Positions 24,656 to 34,194 of a DNA stretch of 64,000 nt are shown one piece after another. Position 1 is the first letter of the stretch, and every line of letters begins with the position of its first letter. Source of the DNA: Blastomyces gilchristii SLH14081. Taxonomy: Eukaryota > Ascomycota > Eurotiomycetes > Onygenales > Ajellomycetaceae. The translations under genes and the position numbers were made by a program. The stretch covers positions 414,828-478,827 of the forward strand of contig NW_003101665.1 of assembly GCF_000003855.2 (NCBI RefSeq), in the 5' to 3' direction. The notes under the pieces were generated by a model. That model saw only the letters and a program-made list of their open reading frames with translations, was not told where the DNA came from and did not search any database.

Positions 24656-24861
24656 ACTATTAAGAAAGAGTAATCTGCTAATCTTATATAGAAGTGAGAT
24701 TCTTATATTTATTAATTAAATCTTTCTATAATATCTGAATAATGTTATAGAGTGATTGAAAACTAGTTTAAACAGTCTGTGAAATGAATGAAATCATCTG
24801 TAAGAAAGTGATAAGCTGTGTAAAACTGTAACAGAATCTTGACACGGCTGGGAGCATGACA
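24656..24861 (-). repeat. Gypsy C 5' LTR
   Basis: This is the right-hand LTR, outermost on the minus strand. It keeps CpG and GG at its outer end (GACACGGCTGGGAGCATGACA) but not at its inner end. Confidence 0.82.
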
Positions 24862-25303
24862 TTAATTTAAAATCAATTTAAAATCAATTTAAAATTAATT
24901 TAAAATTAATTATTAAATATTTTTATCTTGATATATTTTAAAATTCTGTAAAATATCTCTTTATATTCTATATGAATTTATCTGTTCATTTAATTGATTA
25001 TACATGCTTTGATTGATTGATGACCTGAGTGAATAAAAGATTGAAAGTCAATTATCAACTGATTATTACTGTATTGTGTGAGGTCAGAGTCATGATTATG
25101 TAACAAGGTCAAGTGACGCACTTAGCAAGGTCAAGTTTTTCAGGTTTAAGAGAGAGAGCTGACTGAGTCATCTCATCAGATGATTGAGTTATGAGAGCTC
25201 TAAGGTTGAACATGATTAGTGTTGTTCTGACGTCAGGATCTATCTAGTAGTAGTGGCTAGCAGCTGCTAAATGTGTTTGAGTGTGTCACATGAAATAGAG
25301 CTT
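24862..25303. other. Flank between gypsy C and copia, with short tandem repeat
   Basis: No gene is seen. About four imperfect copies of an 11-bp unit (AATTTAAAATC/T) occur at 24864-24912. From about 25080 the sequence is less mutated (GACGCACTT, TGACGTCAGG). Because copia inserted next to it, this flank was once contiguous with 33450 onward. Confidence 0.6.
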
Positions 25304-25407
25304 TCTTGAAGAATAACATTGTTATGTTGTAATCTAACTACGCGAGTTACACTAAATGAATAGATTGGAGTGGCACGTGACTAGAGTAGGTGTAGTAATC
25401 ATCAACA
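25304..25407 (-). repeat. Copia 3' LTR (104 bp)
   Basis: It differs from the 5' LTR at seven of 104 positions, all G-to-A or C-to-T on this copy. Six of the seven are in GG/CC context and one in TG/CA. The CpGs in CTACGCGAG and GCACGTGAC are intact in both. On the minus strand it starts TGTTGATGATTAC. Confidence 0.92.
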
Positions 25408-25419
25408 CCCTCCCTTGCT
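25408..25419 (-). promoter_or_regulatory. Copia polypurine tract
   Basis: On the minus strand AGCAAGGGAGGG directly precedes the 3' LTR (TGTTG). This is the expected primer site for plus-strand synthesis and confirms orientation. Confidence 0.8.
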
Positions 25420-25599
25420 ACACTGTGGCCTATAATAAGCCGTCACCCGGGGCCTTCTTCATCCTCAAATCTTTCAAAAATGCAATAATAATTAATTACA
25501 TGAATCAGACCCTGATTTCCTCATTAGAAAAGGCATCCGTACGGCAATAACTGTAAAAATCAAGAAATACATGCAAAATCTATTGATTCACTGTATTAT

Positions 25600-26781
25600 T
25601 ATTATCATTCAATCATTTCTTTCTGATCTCTTTCAAACCAATCCTTTTGACAAAATCTTCAAACACAGACTTTGTCAGTGACTTGATGAGCCTGTCAGCT
25701 ATGTTTGCTGTAGAATCAACATGTTCTATCATGATTTTCTCTTTTTCAATCAAGTCACAGAGAATATGATATCTAATCTTGATATGATATGATCTTCACA
25801 TTAAGAATTCTCCCTTTGCTAGATCAATTACTCTCTTATTATCAACTCATAGATGTGAGCATATTTTCACTTTTTCATCATTCATTAACTCAGCATCATA
25901 TAATATATCATTCAATCAGATTATCTCACAAGCTATCTTACTAGCTGCAATATATTCAGCTTCTGTGATTGATTTGATGATAGATGTCTGTCTCTGCAAC
26001 TACTATGAGATCAGTGACTCATTAATCAATATAACATAGTCAGTAGTCAATTTGTATTGAGAATTCACTCTCACTCAGTTCAAATCACAGTATATCACAG
26101 AACTCAGACTCATATCACTAATCTTCTTCCTGTATAATATGCCATGGTTTTTCATCTTCTTGATATAATGTAGAACATGCTTCAACACTGCTCAACATGC
26201 TTTGTATGAATATGAGTTAAAATGTGAGAGATAGTTGACTGTGAATGCCAGGTCTGACTGACTGCTTAAGATCAAATACTGCAATGATCTCAATTCTTGA
26301 CAATATCTTATAGTTATAAAGTTATCATTCAATTCATCATTCTCATCAGATGAAAACTTCAGTTATATACCTATCATCATTGAGGTCTCTGCAGGATTCA
26401 TCTTATTCATACTGAAATCTTCAAGAATCTTCTCAATATAATGACTCTGTGTAACTGCTAGATTGCTATTTCTCTGACATTTGATCTTCATTTCAAGATA
26501 TGACTTGATCTCTTTAACATTCTTTGTCTCAAATCTCTTTGTGATCTCTTTTAATACTCAGTCTAATTACTGTTCTTGAGATTCTGTCATCTGACAATTA
26601 TCAACATGCAATGTCAGATAGATCTTGTGAACAGAGTGATATAGAAATTCACTGTCATAAGATGATATCTTGAATCTCAATGTAGTCAGATGCTCTGTTA
26701 CAAGGAAATATCATATTCTTACAGCCTGCTTCATTTTATATAGACTCTGGCAGAGTAATCTCATTAAGCTCTCTCTGTCAT
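25600..26781 (-). pseudogene. Copia RT end and RNase H (broken)
   Basis: On the minus strand the frame gives the RT C-terminal part (a hydrophilic linker with a YLEMKIK block near 26500), then RNase H. Recognisable pieces are SLQYL, DLAFTVNYLSHFN, VLHYIKK, CDLNW, TEAEYIAASKIACEIIW, and near the end IRYHILCDLIE with a TANIADRLIKSLTK tail, as in copia elements. A few stops and a few Trp changes break it. Confidence 0.82.
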
Positions 26782-26799
26782 ACTTAACATCTGTGGCCT

Positions 26800-29340
26800 G
26801 ATCTTACACAAGATGAATTAGAGTCAGCTATCTTCTCAAGTTCTGTTAAAACTGCTGCAGGTTCTGATTCAATTAATCACTTGATTATTCAAAATACATA
26901 TTCCTACTTAAAGAATGAATATTTTGAGCTCTTTTTCAATCTTTTGAAAAATGGATATCATCCTGAATGCTGGAGAGAAGCCACTGGAGTGATTCTTACA
27001 AAACCTAATAGAAAAACTTCAATTCCTAAGTCATATAGAGTAATATCTCTATTGAACTGCCTAGGAAAGGTTTTAGAAAAGATAATAGCTACTTGACTAT
27101 CTTTTATAAGCTCTATAGGTGATTCTCTTTTATTCAGTGAATAAATGAGAGGTAGAAAACAGTGTTCTGCAATTGACACTGTTCTCTCAGTTGTTCATGA
27201 TATTCAAATAGCAAAGCATGAGAGTCTGGTCTCAACTGCAGTTTTTATTGATATAAAAGAAGCATTTGATCATGTTTCAAAGTCAAAGTTAATTCAGACA
27301 TTGAAGATATTAAAACTGCCACTTTCTCTAATAAAATGAGTTAACTGTTTTATGTCTAAAAGAAGTATATAACTCTTCTTTGATGAAATGAAACAAGACA
27401 AGACTGAGATAAAAATAGAAGTATCACAGGGATCTTCAATCTCACTCATTTTATTTGCAATATACACTGCATATCTATTCAAAAATAGAAATATGAGAAT
27501 AGTGTGATCTCTGAGTTATGTGAATGATATTGATCTAGTCTACAGCTCAAAAACTATCAAAGAGAATTTGAAAGTAATTGAAGAAGCTGTAAAGGAAATC
27601 TTTGTTAGAGCAGATATCAATCAAATTCAATTTGATATGAATAAAACTGAGTTAATTCATTTCTTTCCTAGATTCAATGAGAAAGAACTATCTCTAACTC
27701 TTTTAAATAGAAAGATTAAACCCAGTGTAAATGTCAAATGATTAGAAGTATGGTTAAACTCCAAGTTGAATTTTAAATATCACATTCAACAAAGAACTGT
27801 CAAGGCAGAAAGACTATTGAACAACATAATCAGACTATCAAATACAGAGAGAGGTCTATCCTTCCAGGCTATGAGACAGTTATATATAGCCTGTATTACA
27901 TCAGTAGCTGATTATGAAGTTCAAGTTTAATGAAATAATCAAGGGAATTTCACTGAACTCTTTCAAAGTCTGCAAAACAGAGCCTTGAGAAGAATTCTGA
28001 GAGCATTCAAATCATCTTCTATTAAAGCAATGGAAATTGAAGCATCAATTCCTCCTCCTGCTATTAGATTTGAAAAGGCCTGTATGAACTATACTCTGAG
28101 AGTTGTAAAGATGAGCTCAAATCATATAATCAGAGAAAGAGTCTCTTCTTCATTTTCATCAATTAACTCTGGAAATGAACTGGATTGGAATAGATTTCTT
28201 GATTGAAATGAAAATAATTCTTCAAAGAAAATGCCTTCTCAACTGTACAGACTATGCTCTCTGATTAAAAATCAATTTTCTTCTTTAAATGTTGAAAAAG
28301 TTGATCATGAGAAGTTATCTCTCTGAAGAGAAAAGCTTGAATCTCTTATAAACTTACAAATAAGTGAACTATCAAAAGAGAAAGAATATAAACAGCATTT
28401 GAAGAGAATTTCTACAATCAATATAAAAGACTCTATTCTGATTTATTCAGATGACTCAAAAAATGAGAACTTGAATAGATTAGATGCAGGTATTGCTTAT
28501 ACTGAAGATAATATTAATTTTATCTCAGATTTCTGAAATCTAGACTCTGAATGTGAAGTCTTTGATGCTGAACTATTTATAATAGTGAAAGCTTTCAAAC
28601 TCATTGAAATAAAATCTCATAAAAGAGGAAATTGTTTGAAAGAGGCATGAATATTCTCTGATAGTCAAGCTGCTTTAAAAAGACTTAGAAATAGTCAGAT
28701 TCATAATGATCAAATGAATCTTGAACTGATCTTAAACTCTGTTTTGAAAATTCAAAAGAGAAGAATATCAAAGCTGATAATTCATCTGCACTGGGTTCCT
28801 GCTTATATGAATATTCATGACAATGAATTGGCTGATTCAGCTGCAAAAAAGGGTGCAGAATTAAGCAGATCTATTCAAAAAATTATGTCCTGGTCTTTTA
28901 TAAAGAGAAAAATAAAAGAATCTTGTTTAGACAAGTGAAATGAAAGCTGGCAGAAACAAAAGAAGAGTATACATTATTCAAGATTTGAAACAAAACCCAA
29001 GTGGAAATCTTGTTCAATTAAATGTAAAAAGAAAATATTCTCATCTATAATACAGCTGAAACTAGGACATGGCTATTTCAAATCTTATATACAAAGATTT
29101 GATGATAGATTTGACTCAATAGAATGCTCATTCTGCAACATAAATGAGAATCCTGAGCATATTGTAATGCACTGTGCATTATACAATAGTCTCAGAGCCA
29201 GATTGAAAGAGAAGTATGATCTAAATCAATTAAATATAAGATTCTTATTCTCAACTGAGACAGGAATTAAATACTTAATAGACTTTCTATCAGAAACTCA
29301 AGCAGCTACAAGAAAATGACTAAATTCAGAATTATCTGAA
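26800..29340 (+). pseudogene. LINE ORF2: RT, RNase H and CCHC (broken)
   Basis: The frame is largely readable with about ten stops. The RT opening (GVILTKPNRK, then LLNCLGKVLEKII) is at 26975-27090. RT motif A is FIDIKEAFDHVS at 27245-27280. The catalytic-site block at 27510-27535 reads SYVNDIDLV where an Asp-Asp pair is normal, so one catalytic Asp is lost to a G-to-A change. RNase H follows at 28440-28860, with YSDDSKN, ELFIIVKA, SDSQAALK, and HWVPAY then DNELADSAAKKG. A Zn-binding C-x2-C...H-x4-C lies at 29130-29175. Endonuclease is absent. Confidence 0.85.
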
Positions 29341-29660
29341 TATGAAGAGGAGGAAATCAACCAGATATATTCTGTTAAAACAGCTATATACTATCTTTTA
29401 ATAATTTGTTTTGTTACAGTCTTTCTTTATTTTATCTTTTCCTTTCAATTTCTTTCTGTCTATCTATTTAATGTGTCTATCTTTAAGACTGTGTTCTCTT
29501 TTCCTTTGTCATGATATTGTTAAATGGTTTCAAAGTATGAGATGATGTTAAAACACTGCAATTTGTAAACAGTTTTTGTATTCTGAGCTGGAATTTTCTG
29601 ATCTTGCATATCTGAAATTGATGAATGTATAATAGTTAACTTTACAGATACAGGAAAAAC

Positions 29661-29683
29661 CCTGAGAACTAAAAGTTCTCAGG
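29661..29683 (+). other. LINE 3' hairpin
   Basis: CCTGAGAACT (29661-29670) and AGTTCTCAGG (29674-29683) form a perfect 10-bp stem with an AAA loop, about 40 bases before the tail. Many LINE reverse transcriptases recognise a 3' hairpin. This role is inferred here. Confidence 0.6.
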
Positions 29684-29757
29684 TAGATGTCATAGTCTCT
29701 GACTGCATACATCTATAATTGAAGAATAATAATAATAATAATAACTTAACATCTGTG

Positions 29758-32700
29758 AGCAGTTGTATATAGATCATCTCATTCTGTGATAGTATGTCAT
29801 TCAAAAATGTGAATATATAGTCAATTGATTTGACCTTTCATTCTTTGATAGTTGATATAGTGAATAGACTGCATGATGTAGACCCTGATATCACTGCAGC
29901 ATACAATCTTGTATAATGAATACTCTGCTGTTGCAAGAACTCTCTAATCACTCAGTGAGCTCTAAAGCAAATGATTTCTCTCTTATTATTGAATTTCTGA
30001 TTATATACTTATTTATCTGTAAGAATATTCATTTCTGAGATCTTCTCAATGATAATATATATCTTCTTCTGTTCAAATATCTTAATCTTCTTTTTCATTG
30101 TCTCATGTCAATAGTCTCAGTCTAGACTTCTTTTAGCTTTCATCAGTGTAGTTAATCAGTCTGTCAGAACACTTAGAACAGAATCATTCTTATTAATGAG
30201 ATCTTCAGACTCTTCATTCATGATAAGCTGTATCTCATTATTTAGAAGATAGATTGAATCAATTGCACTCTCTAAGTTCTCATTGATAATCATCTTCAAA
30301 ACATCTGACTTTTTCTTTGTAAGGTGTTATAGTAAGCAGTGCTGTTATCTCTCTCTGACATTCAGAATATTCAATTCATTAAGTAATTCATTGAATTCTC
30401 TCACTGTATTTACAGGTGTATTTGCACTCATGTCAAGAGCTTCATCAAATATGACATCTCATGTAATCTCAAGACAACATGCAACAGAATCTCACACATG
30501 ATATTAATGTAATTCTTGATATTCAATCAGCTGTCATTTCTTGTCATCAGTTCTATCTGTGAGCTTATTCAACACTTTCAAATTCTTCTTATAGACCTTG
30601 CACTCTTATCTCTGTATTCAATGAACAGAAGATTGCATCTCAGTTCATACTTTAAAAGATGTAAATGATGTTTCTTTCTTACATTTAAATATCTTTGTTG
30701 ATATTGAGAATGTATTGATTATCATAATCATAGCTTGTATTGCTTCATCTCAAAGTTCTCTTTCTAATTCACTATTAAATAGTAGACTTCATGTCTTTTC
30801 TGTAACTATTTGATTTGTGTGTTCTGCTGAGTCATTTGATTGTAATATGTCAGATGTAGTCATTTCATATACTATTTCTTTGCTCTGACAGTAGATTTTA
30901 AGTTCTTGACTTTTAAACTCTTTTTCATCATCTCAGTGTAGAGTTTTAACTCAATATTGTATAGTTATCTCAATATCTGTGATGAAATTCATTAATCTTA
31001 TAGTAGATTCTCTCTTTCTTATTATAAGAATTACTTATCTATAACAGATTGTATTATCTGTTATACTTAATCAGTAGCTTACACTTCTTCTAGTGAGAGT
31101 GTCATTTCTGTTGAAAAGTGTTTTTTCACTCTCTGTCAGATCAATGAAGAATCTCATTACTAGCTTAATAACTTATATTATAGATGTAAAGATTGAACAT
31201 GTCATTTTTATCTGAACACAGACTTTACAGAATGATAAAGCTTATTAATCAATAATTCTTATCTCTAGATGTGAATCTGCTGTCATTTTTACAATATTTA
31301 TGAGATTCAGATATTCTAGCTTTTAATGTCATTACATCATTGTAAGTTTCATAATCTTTGTATTATTCTTGTCAGATAGTGTTAATATTGTATTATTACT
31401 CTTTATTCACAGTGTATTCACAGGTTTAAAATCATTATTAAGTATAGTGAATTGAATCAAGTCTCTGTATATAACTGGCTTTTCTATCTTATAGATATCT
31501 CTATCATTCAATCTTATAGTAAATGAGAACATTTTATCAGAAGATATAAGTAATATAATATGATTATTTTCATATATCAGTTATTTGAAGATATAATCTT
31601 AATATATGAGCTTACTCATGCTTATAAGATTCACTTTCAATTTTAAAATGTAACAGATATTACTTAGCAGTATATTCACTTCTTCAACAGATATCTTGAT
31701 ATTCTCTATAGTTATAGCTGAAACTACTGTTCTGTCTGTCATTTTCAATATCACTTTCATCTTCTGAGATTTTGTTATGACAAGATCTCTGTGAGATATG
31801 ACATGAGTATCTGATTCAGAGTCTAGAATTCAGATATCTTTTTCTATCTGATCACTTATATAGATCTTTTCTTTGATATAAAATACTTACTTTATAATAT
31901 TGTGAATAGAAGCAGTATCTGTATTCTCTGCATTCTTGTCTTTATTCTTGTTTCTATTTATATTGAAGTTTGAAGAATGTTTCTCAGAGTATTTCTTTCA
32001 ACAGTCAGTCTGAATATGATTAATCTTTTAATAATGATAGTAAATTCTCATATCATTATCTCTATATTCAGGTTTAAATTCAGTATTCTTATTCTTATTA
32101 TTATCTTTGTTCTTGTCTTTCTTATTCTTGTCTTAAGTATTATTCACAGGATTTTTCATGAATTCAGTACTACTATTTTTCACAGTAGAAAGATGTAGAA
32201 GTATGTCACAGTATAATCTTATAAAGTCTTCTTCTAAAGATCTTAAATTATTCTTATCAATCTGATTCATTCTATTCTTTATAAAGAATGCTCAATCTCT
32301 ATTAACTTCTGTCAGTAATCTATTGAAAAACATGATATCTTTAATTTTATATCTCAGATGAATATAATCAGTTCTGATAATAATTAATTATTTAATAAAA
32401 GCTCTGTCAGATTCTTTACTTTTGAAGATTATTTTAATAAGCTCTTTAAACAAATGAGTTCTGTATATAGCAGGTCTCTCAGAAAAGTTATTCTCTATGA
32501 TAGTTTATAAAGTATAAGCTGATAATTTGAACTTCTTAAGTATAGTAAAATGAGTCTTGATCTGTGAAGCAATTGCAGATTATATATAATTATATAATTA
32601 AAGATTATATTCTTTTCAGAAATATTGTATATTTATAGTGATATTCTTATCAAGACTATTATCTTTAAGAATATTATCAGTTTCAGACTGCTCTATAGTT

Positions 32701-33290
32701 AAAAGAATTTTCTCTCTTCACATTAAGTAGTTAATGAATTTAGTGAGAATTATCAGTCTTTTAATAAGTCTTACTTAGCTTCTGAATTCTTCAAGAACTT
32801 TTATTATAACAGATATCTTTTCTTTTCATTGAAGATATTCTGTCAGATTTACTCTTATCTTATTATTTATAAGAGTCTCACTTCTACTGATCTTCATACA
32901 CTCAATTTCATACTGAAGTCTTGCAATTTCAAGTCTTATATAAGTCTTCTTACTCACTGAGTCATTGTTATTTCAGTCACTTAAGTCTCTTGCATTGTCT
33001 GACATCTTACTGATAATGTCTTTAATCAGATCTTTATATATATTAAACTCATCAGACTGTTCTTCTGCAATGATTTTATTCAGCTCAAATATCTTGAAAG
33101 TTATCTTCTGATTTGTTATTAGTATTGACAGTGATCTGTGATCTTGCATTTACTGCTCTGACATTTTCTCATTTCTTTATCTTGAAGATATGTATTCTTT
33201 TATTAAGTCAGATGTCTTCTCAGATCTTAGATTAATCATGAGTTCAATTAATTAATAAAAAACATCTAGACACACATAATGATATGTGAA
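29758..33290 (-). pseudogene. Copia gag, integrase and RT start (broken)
   Basis: This is the continuation of copia upstream of the LINE. The minus strand at about 30060-29800 reads as RT (EMNILTDK, then VIREFLQQQSIHYTRLYAAVISGST, VKSIDYIFTFLNDIL). The usual copia order puts integrase at about 31900-30600 and gag at 33240-32000. I could not confirm individual integrase residues. Plus-strand frames in this interval (30283-30498, 31977-32195) are antisense noise. Confidence 0.7.
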
Positions 33291-33330
33291 GATGTAGTTG
33301 ACATGTTATTGTGGTTATTTGTTGCTTGCG

Positions 33331-33345
33331 AAGGGCTTCATAACC
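33331..33345 (-). promoter_or_regulatory. Copia primer-binding site, tRNA-Met anticodon-arm type
   Basis: Just inside the 5' LTR the minus strand reads GAGGTTATGAAGCCC (the first bases abut the LTR). Its complement, GGGCTTCATAACC, resembles the anticodon arm of tRNA-Met with the CAT anticodon in the middle. No TGG-starting site complementary to a tRNA 3' end is present. Drosophila copia uses a tRNA-iMet half molecule in this way. The match here is by eye. Confidence 0.55.
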
Positions 33346-33449
33346 TCTTGAAGGATAACATTGTTGTGTTGTAATCTAACTACGCGAGTTACACTAAATG
33401 GATAGGTTGGGGTGGCACGTGACTAGGGTAGGTGTAGTAATCACCAACA
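33346..33449 (-). repeat. Copia 5' LTR (104 bp)
   Basis: On the minus strand it starts TGTTGGTGATTAC and ends CTTCAAGA, with the same length as its partner. It is the cleaner of the two, probably close to the unmutated sequence. It marks the exact edge of the AT-rich region. Confidence 0.92.
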
Positions 33450-34194
33450 GGCTTGTGTAGGTAACCTTGGAACCCAAGCGCTTCCATTTGCTGAGTCAAC
33501 CATCCACCTGGAACACCCAGCCGCCATTCTCAATACAGACTAGCGCGCCGAGGGTCTGCAAGAGCCGACGACGATCTCCAAAGCGTAACTCCTGAAACAT
33601 CACTACACACTCCAACCACCCTCCAGCCTATCTCTGGCGCCCGTGCCGTTGCGTTTGCCCACTGTTCATACAACCATCTTTTCATTTCTTTCGTCAAGTC
33701 GTCGTTCTTTCATTCTGCCAGATCAGACATCTAGTTTTCGTGTGGTATTTGGAGGTAGGTTCTCGTTTTCCCAGCCCCCTTCATCTCCGTATTGATGTCT
33801 CCTACCCTAATCTTAAAACAATACGTTCAACCGAAGGCCAAAACTCTGACACTGACTGGTTTCTCCGAAAGCAATCACTTTAGATCGTCCTTATCTGTAC
33901 CCGTATTACTGCGCCCCCGGACATTCCTTTTAGTTGTTATCTCTTCTCTCCGGAAGAAAGGTGGATATCTCTGCCAACCCGCATCGCAACTGAGATAGCC
34001 AGTGTTCACCGCCCGAAATTCGGTTCTTTCCTATCGTCCTAATTTCCTCTTGAGCTTCTTTGGTCTCGTTTTTGAACGCATCAAAGTTGCCGACAACCCA
34101 TGGTCTCGGTTCCTGAAAAGGACCAGGCAGACTGGCCACTGAACTTGATTTGATATAAAAGAACCCACGCCAAACATTTCCATAGTCGGACAAT
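33450..34194 (+). promoter_or_regulatory. Upstream region of the CDC24-like gene
   Basis: This is GC-balanced, non-repetitive sequence with pyrimidine-rich patches (33685-33790), as in ascomycete promoters and 5' leaders. Short overlapping frames occur on both strands but none has domain character. A GTAGGT at about 33754 could open a 5'-UTR intron. Confidence 0.5.

Larger units (their letters stand above)
16579..24861 (-). mobile_element. Gypsy C: provirus on minus strand with two MITEs
   Basis: Two related LTRs of about 206-208 bp (16579-16786 and 24656-24861) bracket an internal region whose pol reads on the minus strand. On that strand the element begins TGTCATGCTCCCAGCC at 24861. MITE copies 2 and 3 interrupt it. 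Without them it is about 7.3 kb. A purine tract (minus-strand AAAGAGAAGAGTAT, 16787-16802) adjoins the 3' LTR. The 5-bp duplication could not be confirmed because the left edge is disturbed. Mutation is heavier than in gypsy B, with CpG, CC and GG all very rare inside. Confidence 0.8.
26796..29743 (+). mobile_element. 5'-truncated LINE inserted in copia
   Basis: A plus-strand non-LTR retrotransposon is flanked by a perfect 14-bp duplication ACTTAACATCTGTG (26782-26795 and 29744-29757). It begins inside the RT domain, so ORF1 and the endonuclease are missing, the usual result of aborted target-primed reverse transcription. It ends in a (AAT)n tail (29725-29743). RT plus RNase H plus a C-terminal CCHC fits the Tad1/I-like LINEs of fungi. 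CpG is absent, but TGG and CC are often kept, so it is less damaged than the gypsy elements. Confidence 0.9.
25304..33449 (-). mobile_element. Copia provirus on minus strand, interrupted by a LINE
   Basis: This is a complete Ty1/copia element with 104-bp LTRs at 25304-25407 (3') and 33346-33449 (5'). Candidate 5-bp duplications are AGCTT (25299-25303) and GGCTT (33450-33454), differing by one transition. Without the LINE it is about 5.2 kb, normal for copia. Pol reads on the minus strand: RT at about 30300-29758 continuing at 26781-26430, and RNase H 26420-25600. Integrase and gag lie to the right, about 30600-33240. The interior is strongly CpG-depleted with stops. The last 250 bp on the left and 150 bp on the right are nearly clean. 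Confidence 0.9.

Noticed and set aside
26958..27179. Minus-strand frames within the LINE
   Set aside because: They are antisense to a clear reverse transcriptase.
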